Notes: a model not told the origin generated them from the letters alone. 47,325 nt of DNA from Candidatus Nomurabacteria bacterium RIFCSPHIGHO2_01_FULL_40_20 (GCA_001786835.1 MFTO01000011.1:4152-51476), one strand, 5' to 3'. Counted from the first letter of the stretch, positions 32,005-39,314 are shown. A program made the numbers and translations.

Positions 32005-32655
32005 ATGGCTCATAGAAAAAGTAATGTCAAATTGATTTGGAATAGTAACTTTGCATATATAATTGGCGTAATATCCACTGATGACAATCTGTCTAGTGAT
32101 CTGAGACATTTGATTATTACCTCAAAAGATTACGAAATGGTTAAAAATTGTAAACAATATTTAGGGATCAATAATAAAATCACTCGAACATCAAGGGGAG
32201 GATCAAAAGAAAAAAAGTACTATATGTTACAATTTGGGGATAAAAATTTCTTCGAATTTCTGCTAGATTTAGGACTAACTCCTAGAAAATCGAAAACAAT
32301 GTCTGAGTTAAGAATACCCAAAAAATACTTTGCAGACTTTTTCAGAGGATGCATAGATGGTGATGGAAGTATATCGATATCAAAACACCTAGAAAGTAGC
32401 CATCCTCAGTACAAAATACGCTTATGTTCAGCTAGTAATAAATTTTTAGAATGGATACTAATGTCATGCCATAGTTCTTTTAATACCAACGGTGGTTCGA
32501 TATCAAAAACAGATAAATCTTCTGTTTACACTCTAACCTTCGGTAAAAGTGATAGTATAAAAATACTAAAGATGATTTATTTTAATAATGTGATATGCTT
32601 ATCAAGAAAGAAAAAGGTGGCATTAAAAATATTGGGCGGGTGGCGTAATTGGTAG
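32005..32655 (+). CDS. Free-standing LAGLIDADG homing endonuclease overlapping tRNA-Leu
   Basis: 216 aa with two LAGLIDADG motifs, so active as a monomer: AYIIGVISTDDN (about 17-28; the final Gly is Asp or Asn) and DFFRGCIDGDGSIS (about 111-124, intact). Each is followed by a mixed alpha/beta DNA-binding half. The metal-binding acids would be Asp26 and Asp120. It is not inside an intron: the tRNA-Lys before it is whole. Its last seven codons and stop run into the next tRNA-Leu(UAG); the stop TAG is the tRNA D-loop GGTAG. This suggests insertion beside a tRNA target. AT-rich composition differs from the house-keeping genes. Confidence 0.85.
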   Translation: MAHRKSNVKLIWNSNFAYIIGVISTDDNLSSDLRHLIITSKDYEMVKNCKQYLGINNKITRTSRGGSKEKKYYMLQFGDKNFFEFLLDLGLTPRKSKTMSELRIPKKYFADFFRGCIDGDGSISISKHLESSHPQYKIRLCSASNKFLEWILMSCHSSFNTNGGSISKTDKSSVYTLTFGKSDSIKILKMIYFNNVICLSRKKKVALKILGGWRNW

Positions 32656-32718
32656 CCGCGCTAGTCTTAGGAACTAGTGGAGTAATCCATGGGGGTTCGA
32701 TTCCCCCCTCGCCCACCA
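32634..32718 (+). tRNA. tRNA-Leu(UAG)
   Basis: Acceptor GGGCGGG pairs with CTCGCCC; anticodon arm CTAGTCTTAGGAACTAG shows TAG; long variable arm; T-arm GGGGGTTCGATTCCCCC; discriminator A and encoded CCA. Its first 22 bases overlap the end of the endonuclease gene. Confidence 0.93.
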
Positions 32719-32719
32719 G

Positions 32720-32742
32720 CACAAAATGAGTAGCATTTTGTG
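32720..32742 (+). terminator. Hairpin after tRNA-Leu(UAG)
   Basis: CACAAAATG and CATTTTGTG pair around a five-base loop directly after the tRNA CCA end. It lacks a T-run; it could be a processing or terminator hairpin. Confidence 0.45.
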
Positions 32743-32743
32743 T

Positions 32744-32819
32744 GACTCGAAAGCCGGAGCATAGCGATGCGAGGCGGGGTCGCAGGATTTTTCAGCAGAA
32801 AAATACCTGTGACCGAGTC
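32744..32819. repeat. Structured palindromic element, related core to the csd insert
   Basis: The outer arms GACTCG and CGAGTC enclose a small hairpin (GCATAGCGATGC) and a longer one, GGTCGCAGG-ATTTTTCAGCAGAAAAAT-ACCTGTGACC. The central hairpin ATTTTTCAGCAGAAAAAT also lies inside the cysteine desulfurase insert at 26359-26464, with different outer arms. A degenerate fragment ending GAGTCTCCCTCCCAGCA at 34600-34647 may be related. Confidence 0.7.
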
Positions 32820-32841
32820 CCTCCCATAATGAATTCACTGT

Positions 32842-33840
32842 TTAGACTCTAAATTCCTTTCGTAAAAAGCCATTTTTTACCTCTATTTTTTCTTCCTCAT
32901 ATATTTTTGTATAGGAACCATCTTGATTTTTCTTTTCAATGTTCACTGTATACACGCCATCTGGCACTAAACAATAATAGTGCCCAATACGATCTATGAT
33001 TTTATGGGTCACCTCTTTTCTGTCTTCGGACTTTACTCGTAAAATACCATAAGCTATCGGCAAATTTGTATCTTTAAAAAAAACCGAGCCTCTGGCGTGA
33101 CCTCTCCACGCCTTTCGATTGCTCAAAAATAAAATTATGTACAGAGCTAGAATAACAACATTGTGGATTTTAATCGGCTCACCAAATAAAACCAACACTG
33201 AAGTTACAAATCCCACAAAAAAAGTGACATTAATAATCTGACCCAGGGCCTTGTCTCCCGCGTGGTAGAATTGATACTTGTATTGTTCTTGCTTGGCAAA
33301 TTCATGCCAATCAAAATCCAAGCGTTGCATTGGAATATTGTTGATTATTACAGCGTCATTTTTTTTGATTTCAATAAAATTTCCAAAATACAAATCGTTG
33401 TACACCACATCGCTCCCTCTGCCAAAAAGTTTACTGGACGGGAAAATATAACCTTTTTTCTTGGCTGTAATATGATAAAAGCCTGGTTCCACTAAGAATC
33501 CATACCTGCCGTCCTTGTCTGTAAGACTCGTTGCTACGATTTTATTATCTACATCCAACATGGAAATACTGGCGCCATAAATCGGCTCCTTGGTCTCATC
33601 GTCATAGACTGTACCCCATGGATGGCGCCATTTTTTGATTCCCAGACCATAGAGAAAAAGAGCCCAGAGCCGTATGACTATGTCGGTTATACCGGAAGGA
33701 TTTGTGAAAACAATCCGTAAAGCATTTACTGAACCCAGAAAAACAACACCAAACAAAGCCATGACTTTTGAAAAATAAAAGGCACTGAAAACAACCAAAA
33801 GCAAAACGCTTATTGAAATCAATATAAACTTTTTATGCAT
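32842..33840 (-). CDS. Membrane protein with two CarboxypepD_reg-like domains
   Basis: 332 aa. Two N-terminal hydrophobic segments (about 5-24 and 28-45) precede a carboxypeptidase-regulatory-like beta-sandwich (WGTVYDDETKEPIYGASISM, ATSLTDKDGRYGFLVEPGFY, HITAKKKGY). A central pair of transmembrane helices (about 205-240) is followed by a second, diverged copy (ARGSVFFKDTNLPIAYGILR). Such domains are structural or adhesive and face the outside. Common in CPR surface proteins. TATAAA lies five bases before the ATG, so the mRNA may also lack a leader. Confidence 0.75.
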   Translation of the reverse strand: MHKKFILISISVLLLVVFSAFYFSKVMALFGVVFLGSVNALRIVFTNPSGITDIVIRLWALFLYGLGIKKWRHPWGTVYDDETKEPIYGASISMLDVDNKIVATSLTDKDGRYGFLVEPGFYHITAKKKGYIFPSSKLFGRGSDVVYNDLYFGNFIEIKKNDAVIINNIPMQRLDFDWHEFAKQEQYKYQFYHAGDKALGQIINVTFFVGFVTSVLVLFGEPIKIHNVVILALYIILFLSNRKAWRGHARGSVFFKDTNLPIAYGILRVKSEDRKEVTHKIIDRIGHYYCLVPDGVYTVNIEKKNQDGSYTKIYEEEKIEVKNGFLRKEFRV

Positions 33841-33902
33841 AATGATTTATACCTTTCTTTTTAAAGCCTCATGCTTGCGCAGAAATAGGTAGGAAGTTAC
33901 CA

Positions 33903-34484
33903 CTAACTACAAAATATCAGAAACGCAGTTGCTGACGCTATCCACGGGGCAGGATTCGCATAGGATAGATAATGATCATCCAACCATACAAGATGATCGT
34001 GCCAACGTTTACAAGCCTTGTCACTCATTCCCCAGGCAATACTTGAACCTGCTGAAGCAGACTGTGGTTCCACAGTATCAATTTGGCAATTCGCTTTATA
34101 AGCCTTCATCTCATCCAAATTCATCTTTACTCCCAAGTTTAAAACTGAATTAAGTGCAATCTTGTAATCTTCACTTGAAACCTTCATTTTTTCGACACCT
34201 TCATCTATATACGCTATGATTTGAGCTTGCTGTTCCTCGGTTGGATTGGGTAAAGCCATTAAGTCATCCAAGGAATCATCAAAAAAATCTTCATATGGAA
34301 TTTTACTATAAAGGTCACTGCCTGCCTGAAGTAAGGTACAAAATTTCTCTTGTACATCGGGGTTTAGGGTAGTGCTTTCTTTGGTCGATGTTGGAGTAAC
34401 ACCAGCCTTTGAAACAACGCTAACTATTATGATAATAATTACTACGGCTAACGAAACAAGCATTACAGCTGATTTTTTTAACAT
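33903..34484 (-). CDS. Hypothetical exported or anchored protein, 193 aa
   Basis: An N-terminal signal-anchor (about 5-27, SAVMLVSLAVVIIIIIVSVV) leads to a polar helical domain with four Cys (FCTLL, NCQID, DKACKRW and the C-terminal FCS). The region AWGMSDKACKRWHDHLVWLDDHY is rich in His, Asp and Trp. No family recognised. It is minus-strand and between two other envelope proteins. A cytochrome or metal role cannot be claimed from this. Confidence 0.6.
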   Translation of the reverse strand: MLKKSAVMLVSLAVVIIIIIVSVVSKAGVTPTSTKESTTLNPDVQEKFCTLLQAGSDLYSKIPYEDFFDDSLDDLMALPNPTEEQQAQIIAYIDEGVEKMKVSSEDYKIALNSVLNLGVKMNLDEMKAYKANCQIDTVEPQSASAGSSIAWGMSDKACKRWHDHLVWLDDHYLSYANPAPWIASATAFLIFCS

Positions 34485-34599
34485 ATATTATAAGTTAATT
34501 TTAAGTTAATAATAAATCTGCCATAATTATACAACTTTCTTTTAGATAATTGCACCATTGTTGGGGATAAATTACTGTTAACTTTTAGTCGATCCTTAC

Positions 34600-34647
34600 G
34601 AAATTTTGCGAAGTAAAATATTTGAGTTCGAGTCTCCCTCCCAGCAC
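34600..34647 (+). other. tRNA-like 3' remnant or degenerate palindromic element
   Basis: GAGTTCGAGTCTCCCTCCC followed by AGCACAA resembles a tRNA T-arm plus 3' end and also the end of the element at 32744-32819 (CGAGTCCCTCCC). The T-stem pairs poorly and no D or anticodon arm is found upstream. The rest of 34485-34651 holds no gene. Confidence 0.3.
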
Positions 34648-34651
34648 AACT

Positions 34652-36037
34652 TCATTTAAAAAATATTTCTTTCCTTTTTACCTCTTTAAGACAAGCATTT
34701 TTATGTTTCTTACCAATCTTCTCGCAAAGATTCTCTCCGGCGCTTAGAGACCCCTCTTGGAGAATATACATGCCGACAGCTCCTCCGATGCAAGCTTCTT
34801 GTTTTACGTATGACCCGGCTTGCGCGCACAATTCCAAAACTGCTTCTGGCGTATGCATATTCTTTTTCATAGCCTCCATGCCTATCCCTCGCAAGCAATC
34901 CATTTCATAACCCAATTCAGCTTTTTTACATTCTTTAAATATATCTACAAAATTTTTACCTAGAGTTTGAGAAAAATAAACGGGAGCATATAAATGACAA
35001 TCTCCTTTAGAGCTTTTTCTGATTTTGCAAGTATTGAGAGGGTTGGCAGAATCCACATATTCTTTTTCTTTAGCAAGCTCTTCTTTGTTGAAGAATTCCA
35101 TATAAGCCCCATTTTGACAACTTGTAATCCCCGCCCCCCCATCCAAATTCTCTTCGCAAAGATTTAATGTTTTATCAATATCGCCCCCCGTAAAATACAT
35201 AAAGCCATGTCCAATGCCATGGTTGCAATTCCATAAATCAATTCCTCTTTTGTTCTCTGCGTAATTTTTGCACTCTTTACCCAAATCAAACACAAGATTA
35301 TCGCTAGACTTAAAATATTCTTCAAACAGCCCATGAATATATCCGGAATTACAAAAATCTTCTTGATACTCTACGGCTTCATGGAAGCTCTTATATTTCT
35401 CGTATCCGGCATGCCCGATAATATGTAAAAAATCATGGCACTGATCTGATATCTTTTGATTGAGTAAGGATAAATCTTGTAATTCCCTGATGGCTTGTCG
35501 AGGATCAGAGTCTTCTACAATTTTTTCTAATTTATCTTTCAACTCTTCATATTGTTTTACATCAAGAGCATTACTTCCTGTGAGTAAAAATTGTTCGAAG
35601 TCTTTTTGAAAAACAGTTATTACTCCTTCAAACTGTGGCCACAGGTGATCATGAAATTTATATGTACCAACTTTATCAAAGACAAAAGACCATGTTTCTT
35701 CTTTTTTTATTCCTTTACAGGCATCAAAAGATTTCGGCGAGAAAAGAGGGTCACAATGCGTTTTCAGGTTAGTGCCATCATAAAGAATATGACTCGGATG
35801 ATCGTTCCCTGCCGGCCAATGCTCTTGCTCTCCTATATTTACAAAAATAACTTCCGTGCCGACTTGAATGTTTATTTCGCTTGGGGTAAAACCTTTTTCA
35901 TTTATATGAACCGTCACAGAAATCGGAACGCTTTCTCTGAAAGTAAAAATGTTTGGGAATAATAAAAAAGAGATAAATATAAATGCCAAAATACCCCATA
36001 AAATAAGCCGTTTTTTTGATAAAAATTGTCTGTTCAC
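34652..36037 (-). CDS. Cupredoxin-like protein with Cys/Gly helical repeat domain
   Basis: 461 aa, start GTG. One transmembrane anchor (about 9-29) is followed by a cupredoxin-like domain (about 38-142): FTPSEINIQVGTEVIFVN, EQEHWPAGNDHPSHI, GTYKFHDHLWPQFEG. The usual C-x-x-x-H-x-x-x-M copper loop reads HDHLWPQF, so the Cys and Met ligands are missing and several His remain. The C-terminal region (about 195-450) has about seven repeats of C-x2-G-x2-H/M: CNSGYIHG, CNHGIGHG, CQNGAYME, CLRGIGME, CIGGAVGM and related. A periplasmic or surface metal-handling role is plausible but not proven. Confidence 0.68.
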   Translation of the reverse strand: MNRQFLSKKRLILWGILAFIFISFLLFPNIFTFRESVPISVTVHINEKGFTPSEINIQVGTEVIFVNIGEQEHWPAGNDHPSHILYDGTNLKTHCDPLFSPKSFDACKGIKKEETWSFVFDKVGTYKFHDHLWPQFEGVITVFQKDFEQFLLTGSNALDVKQYEELKDKLEKIVEDSDPRQAIRELQDLSLLNQKISDQCHDFLHIIGHAGYEKYKSFHEAVEYQEDFCNSGYIHGLFEEYFKSSDNLVFDLGKECKNYAENKRGIDLWNCNHGIGHGFMYFTGGDIDKTLNLCEENLDGGAGITSCQNGAYMEFFNKEELAKEKEYVDSANPLNTCKIRKSSKGDCHLYAPVYFSQTLGKNFVDIFKECKKAELGYEMDCLRGIGMEAMKKNMHTPEAVLELCAQAGSYVKQEACIGGAVGMYILQEGSLSAGENLCEKIGKKHKNACLKEVKRKEIFFK

Positions 36038-36044
36038 CTTCTAA

Positions 36045-36073
36045 ATACTAGCACTTTAGGCAGAGTTATCCAA
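36045..36073 (-). promoter_or_regulatory. Promoter of the cupredoxin-like gene
   Basis: On the minus strand TTGGAT (36068-36073) and TAGTAT (36045-36050) are 17 bases apart; the -10 ends seven bases before the GTG start. Its -35 is three bases from the -35 of the divergent IPT gene promoter. Confidence 0.65.
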
Positions 36074-36076
36074 AGC

Positions 36077-36105
36077 TTGACATTTTACTCTAAATATGCT
36101 ATACT
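36077..36105 (+). promoter_or_regulatory. Promoter of the IPT/TIG gene, leaderless type
   Basis: TTGACA (36077-36082) and TATACT (36100-36105) are 17 bases apart, and the -10 ends exactly six bases before the ATG at 36112. Confidence 0.8.
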
Positions 36106-36111
36106 ACCCTT

Positions 36112-36795
36112 ATGAGTAAAATCAATAAATTTAATACGAACAATTTAATAATTTCTGCCCTAATATTTATAGGCATTTTGCTTGTAGCTGTTATTGTTAC
36201 TCTACCCCTTCAAACAAACGCCTGGAACGGTTACAGTCAAGAGAGTGAAGGTATTTTTCATACTTACAATTCAGCTTCAAATAGTTATCCCGGAAACGTA
36301 GTTGTCAGCGGAAATTCTTCTGTTCAAAACCCTGTCCCCGTAATCACTTCTCTAAACCCAAGCATTATAGCTTACAAATCCGGCGGGAGGGCAATCACAA
36401 TCACCGGGGAAAACTTTATCCCGAGTTCAGTAGCTAGAATAAACAACTCCGACCGTCCGACGACTTATGCGAGCTCTACTAGTCTGGTGGTCAGATTAAA
36501 CTCCTCGGATAGTTCAAAATTGGGAGATAACCTTATTACTGTCCGTAACCCAGGCCCAGGTGGAGGATTCTCAAATATAGCTATTCTTGAAGTCAGTAAA
36601 AATGTTGACGCTTCCGGCAGTATAATTAATGATGATAACGGAAGTGTCTTGGGTGCAAGCGCAGTAGGATCTGGATTTATGCCTTCTACATTTCTCCAGT
36701 GGCTTTTCCTTGCAATCCTGATACTCTTTATCCTCATACTTTGGAGAAAGACTTTCGCTAAGAAAAACGAGAAAACACCTCTCAAGCACGCTTAA
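36112..36795 (+). CDS. IPT/TIG-domain membrane-anchored surface protein
   Basis: 227 aa. An N-terminal signal or anchor (about 10-35) precedes an immunoglobulin-like IPT/TIG domain (about 78-165: PVITSLNPSIIAYKSGGRAI, TITGENFIPSSVARINNSD, NLITVRNPGPGGGFSNIAIL). A C-terminal transmembrane helix (about 195-216) with a Lys-rich end keeps it in the membrane, a sortase-independent tail anchor. The outward domain suggests adhesion or a structural role. Divergent from the cupredoxin gene with back-to-back promoters. Confidence 0.8.
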   Translation: MSKINKFNTNNLIISALIFIGILLVAVIVTLPLQTNAWNGYSQESEGIFHTYNSASNSYPGNVVVSGNSSVQNPVPVITSLNPSIIAYKSGGRAITITGENFIPSSVARINNSDRPTTYASSTSLVVRLNSSDSSKLGDNLITVRNPGPGGGFSNIAILEVSKNVDASGSIINDDNGSVLGASAVGSGFMPSTFLQWLFLAILILFILILWRKTFAKKNEKTPLKHA

Positions 36796-36818
36796 AGTAA
36801 CTCTTATAATTTAAGACC

Positions 36819-36856
36819 AAAAAACGTCCTGAGCTTACTAGTGAAGGGCGTTTTTT
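36819..36856. terminator. Rho-independent terminator after the IPT/TIG gene
   Basis: AAAAAACGTCC pairs with GGGCGTTTTTT around a loop of about 15 bases; the T-run follows the stem. Its A/T-flanked arms would work in both directions. Confidence 0.85.
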
Positions 36857-36861
36857 GCTTT

Positions 36862-36893
36862 ACCCCGTACCAAGCTTTGCTTTGGTTCGGGGT
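36862..36893. repeat. GC-rich hairpin ACCCCGTACCAAG ... GGTTCGGGGT
   Basis: A near-perfect 13-bp stem directly upstream of, and touching, the -35 box at 36893. It shares the CCCGTAC start of the leader elements but not the rest. Confidence 0.55.
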
Positions 36894-36921
36894 TGACTTT
36901 TTCTATCTTTTGTGCTATACT
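36893..36921 (+). promoter_or_regulatory. Promoter of the SPFH-like gene
   Basis: TTGACT (36893-36898) and TATACT (36916-36921) are 17 bases apart. Unlike many promoters here it gives a leader of about 115 bases. Confidence 0.8.
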
Positions 36922-36949
36922 CATGAAGTAAACTGCACTTTGAAAAAAG

Positions 36950-37023
36950 TTTATGGCTATTCAAATAAGGTTTCTTGTGACTCTATTTAGAGAGTTGGGG
37001 AAATCTTAATGGATAGTCATAAA
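36950..37023 (+). ncRNA. Structured 5' leader RNA (riboswitch-like, unidentified)
   Basis: Three nested helices can be drawn: P1 TTTATGGCTATTC (36950-36962) with GGATAGTCATAAA (37011-37023); P2 AAGGTTTC (36967-36974) with GAAATCTT (37000-37007); P3 ACTCT (36980-36984) with AGAGT (36991-36995). The motif does not match a riboswitch class I know. It lies between a strong promoter and the ATG at 37042. Confidence 0.5.
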
Positions 37024-37041
37024 AAATAAAAAAACAAAATA

Positions 37042-37962
37042 ATGAAAGACGAAGAAGCAAGAATCGAAGCCGCCGAAAAAAATCTGGAGGTTCAAACACA
37101 AGAAGAGATACTTGTAAAATTTTTTATAAGTATTGTGCTAGTAGGAATACTCAGTTTTTTATTAATCTTGGGAGTATTTGAAATAGCAGGAACTTATTTC
37201 AGGATTTTGGCCTGTGCGACATGCCTTATTGTAATTTACAAATTCTTTTTTGCAGCACCGGAAGCATACCACGCTTACTTGTTGCAGGACGGATTCAACT
37301 ACAAGTACAGAGCAAAATTCAAATTTGGAATAAAACTTCCTTGGGAAGATGTCATAGAGATCATAAATCTAAAATCTATGGCACTGATTGAAATTCCACA
37401 AGTTTTTTCAACAAATGATGGAGAAGCTAAAGGCACATTTTCTCTCCGTTACAAAGTAGATGCGGGAGGTCCAAGAGATCCACCGGAAGATAGATCCCTT
37501 AATCTAGCCATTTTCTGTTCTAATGAGGACGACGCAGTGCAAGAAATGGTAGAAACCCGTTGTTTAGGGATACTTCGTAGCGACTTCAACAGTAAAACTA
37601 CTGATGCAGTAGTGCAGACTGATTCGGAAGCAATTAGTGAGCTCCTGGATGAACAGTTGAAAATAATCGAGAGGCGTCTAAAAGTAAAAGTTCAAGAAGT
37701 GGAACTCAAGGATCTTGACTACACTCCTGAAACTCAAAAACTAAAGAATGCAGAGTTTAAGGGAGTGGTACTATCCGGGATTGTGGCACATCTCATGGAT
37801 CCTTCAGGTGGAGGATATACGAACCGTAAAAAAGCGGAAGAAGATGCAATACTTTTAATGCCAGATGTTAAGCTCGATAAAAAACAAATCGAGATTGTAG
37901 ACCTCAAAGAAATTGCAACGTCAGTTGTTGAAGCTATTTTCGAAAATCTAAAAAAAGACTAA
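37042..37962 (+). CDS. SPFH/band-7-like membrane protein
   Basis: 306 aa. Two hydrophobic helices (about 24-46 and 50-70) are followed by a cytoplasmic or extracytoplasmic domain: LPWEDVIEIINLKSMALIEI, GTFSLRYKVDAGG, VQEMVETRCLGILRSDFNSK, EQLKIIERRLKVKVQEVELK, which follows the order of an SPFH domain. A C-terminal helix with LKEIATSVVEAIFENLKK completes it. SPFH proteins form ring-like membrane scaffolds. The assignment is by sequence character only. A structured leader suggests regulated expression. The next gene starts three bases after its stop. Confidence 0.6.
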   Translation: MKDEEARIEAAEKNLEVQTQEEILVKFFISIVLVGILSFLLILGVFEIAGTYFRILACATCLIVIYKFFFAAPEAYHAYLLQDGFNYKYRAKFKFGIKLPWEDVIEIINLKSMALIEIPQVFSTNDGEAKGTFSLRYKVDAGGPRDPPEDRSLNLAIFCSNEDDAVQEMVETRCLGILRSDFNSKTTDAVVQTDSEAISELLDEQLKIIERRLKVKVQEVELKDLDYTPETQKLKNAEFKGVVLSGIVAHLMDPSGGGYTNRKKAEEDAILLMPDVKLDKKQIEIVDLKEIATSVVEAIFENLKKD

Positions 37963-37965
37963 AAG

Positions 37966-38511
37966 ATGGCACACGATTCAAAAAGTTCATCTAAAGAGAA
38001 GGAAGCTCCTTCAAAAACACCTAGTAGGATTAAAGTCTCCAAAGAGAGAGAAAATCCTATGGTCTGGATCTGGAGAGCTCTTATATTTATTATTGTTGTC
38101 TCTCTCATCTTAGGCATTAAAGACTGCGCAGGTTGCGGTAGCAAGTCTACCAGCGACGATAGCACCGAAAACGAAGACAGGACGGAAGTGCTTGTATATG
38201 AATTGGTGAATGTCAATGGCAAGACATACCAAGACAGCCTCGCTCGAGGCTTTGCTGGTTATCAAAGCAAAAAGCACTCCGACCCGTTTATATTTGAGAT
38301 TACTGAAGAGGTGCTCAAAAAGGGAGACTTGGACCGAGACATCCGATTTGAGTCTGACTACTCTATAGTAGTCATGCTCCCGGAAAGAGATTTCCCGAAC
38401 AAATGGTTCACCGTATACTACTGCGGTGAAGGACCATTGGTCATTTCCAAGCCAGTTGGCTTGGGAAAGGTTTACATCTACAAGTCAAAGGAGCCGATTC
38501 CTTGTTTGTAG
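37966..38511 (+). CDS. Hypothetical single-pass membrane protein, 181 aa
   Basis: A Ser/Lys-rich N-terminus (1-32), one transmembrane helix (about 33-51, MVWIWRALIFIIVVSLILGI), then an outside domain starting DCAGCGSKS. The domain is beta-rich (VLVYELVNVNGKTY, IVVMLPERDFPNKWFTVYYC, PVGLGKVYIYKSKEPIP). Cys in DCAGC and YYCGE could bond. No family recognised. It lies three bases after the SPFH-like gene and before a strong terminator, so the pair is an operon, and it is probably a partner. Confidence 0.65.
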   Translation: MAHDSKSSSKEKEAPSKTPSRIKVSKERENPMVWIWRALIFIIVVSLILGIKDCAGCGSKSTSDDSTENEDRTEVLVYELVNVNGKTYQDSLARGFAGYQSKKHSDPFIFEITEEVLKKGDLDRDIRFESDYSIVVMLPERDFPNKWFTVYYCGEGPLVISKPVGLGKVYIYKSKEPIPCL

Positions 38512-38538
38512 ACAAAATGTAGACAAAACGATATGCAC

Positions 38539-38576
38539 AAAGGGCGGACTCATGACTGAGCTCCGCCCTTTTTTTT
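38539..38576 (+). terminator. Strong rho-independent terminator of the SPFH-like operon
   Basis: AAAGGGCGGA (38539-38548) pairs with TCCGCCCTTT (38562-38571), followed by a run of T to 38576. Confidence 0.92.
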
Positions 38577-38600
38577 AATTCCAAATTTATTTTCTTTTTT

Positions 38601-38984
38601 CTACGGCGGGACGTAAGGAGACTGTACAGGAAAATCTTGCAGATGAACTGTCCCCCCCACGGTCGAACTATCGGGCGTCACGTCTTGTTCCAGTTTAAAA
38701 GTACTTACCAATAAATTTATGAGCGCCCAAACGCAGAACATTATCGTGAGCCCCACGAGCCCCCAAATCATGTGCTTTTTGCCATCGGTTCTTTTCTGTT
38801 CGTTCTCTTGGTTAACTAAAAACATAACTATTCCATAGAGAAATACCACAAAAGCGATAGCGAAAAGAAGCACAATAAGAGGGTTTAAAATAAACTTGTT
38901 GACATTGCCGATAAACGAATCAACGCTGGCATAAGCTATTTTAACCAAAAAGAAATCGTGGAATAAATCAGAAATAATATTCAT
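38601..38984 (-). CDS. VirB2/Mbov_0395-like pilin paralogue 5
   Basis: 127 aa. Two transmembrane helices (about 33-57, 73-95) enclose the cytoplasmic loop NQENEQKRTDGKKHM, followed by IWGLVGLTIMFCVWALINLL. Typical T4SS pilin-like topology with a proline-rich outside tail (VQSPYVPP). The N-terminal signal is short. Last gene of the pilin cluster; it starts nine bases after the previous paralogue. Confidence 0.72.
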   Translation of the reverse strand: MNIISDLFHDFFLVKIAYASVDSFIGNVNKFILNPLIVLLFAIAFVVFLYGIVMFLVNQENEQKRTDGKKHMIWGLVGLTIMFCVWALINLLVSTFKLEQDVTPDSSTVGGTVHLQDFPVQSPYVPP

Positions 38985-38993
38985 TATACTAAA

Positions 38994-39314
38994 TTAACAA
39001 GGCACTCCGGGTGATGGAATACAAGGAATCTGCACAGTACCTTGACTAGGATTACTAAGACCGAAAGTATTTTTCAAGATACTTACGAGGCCCCAGATAG
39101 AAACTATGACTACAAGTCCGATAAGACCCATAATCATTTTGTCTCGTCCTTTACTCTTTCCTTCATCGTCTCCAGCGAGAATATAAGAAGCAACTCCCCA
39201 GATAAAGTAAACGACAGCCAAGGCTATCAAGATAGGCATTATTGTGTTTAATAATTCTCCTATTTTACACAACACTGCGCTCAAGTCTCCACTTCCACAT
39301 AAGGATGGGTTCAT
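38994..39314 (-). CDS. VirB2/Mbov_0395-like pilin paralogue 4
   Basis: 106 aa. No classical signal sequence; two helices (about 24-46, 62-83) with the loop GDDEGKSKGRDKM and the recurrent IMGLIGLVVIVSIWGLV. Four Cys (LCGSGD, VLCKIG and the tail IPCIPSPGVPC) could form disulfides outside. Its 119-base upstream gap (39315-39433) holds no gene. Confidence 0.72.
   Translation of the reverse strand: MNPSLCGSGDLSAVLCKIGELLNTIMPILIALAVVYFIWGVASYILAGDDEGKSKGRDKMIMGLIGLVVIVSIWGLVSILKNTFGLSNPSQGTVQIPCIPSPGVPC

Noticed and set aside
32005-32655. LAGLIDADG gene as part of an intron splitting a tRNA
   Set aside because: Both neighbouring tRNA genes fold completely without removing any sequence.
36862-36893. 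Fifth copy of the start-codon leader element
   Set aside because: It shares only CCCGTAC; the AAAT arms and the terminal GGGATG are missing.
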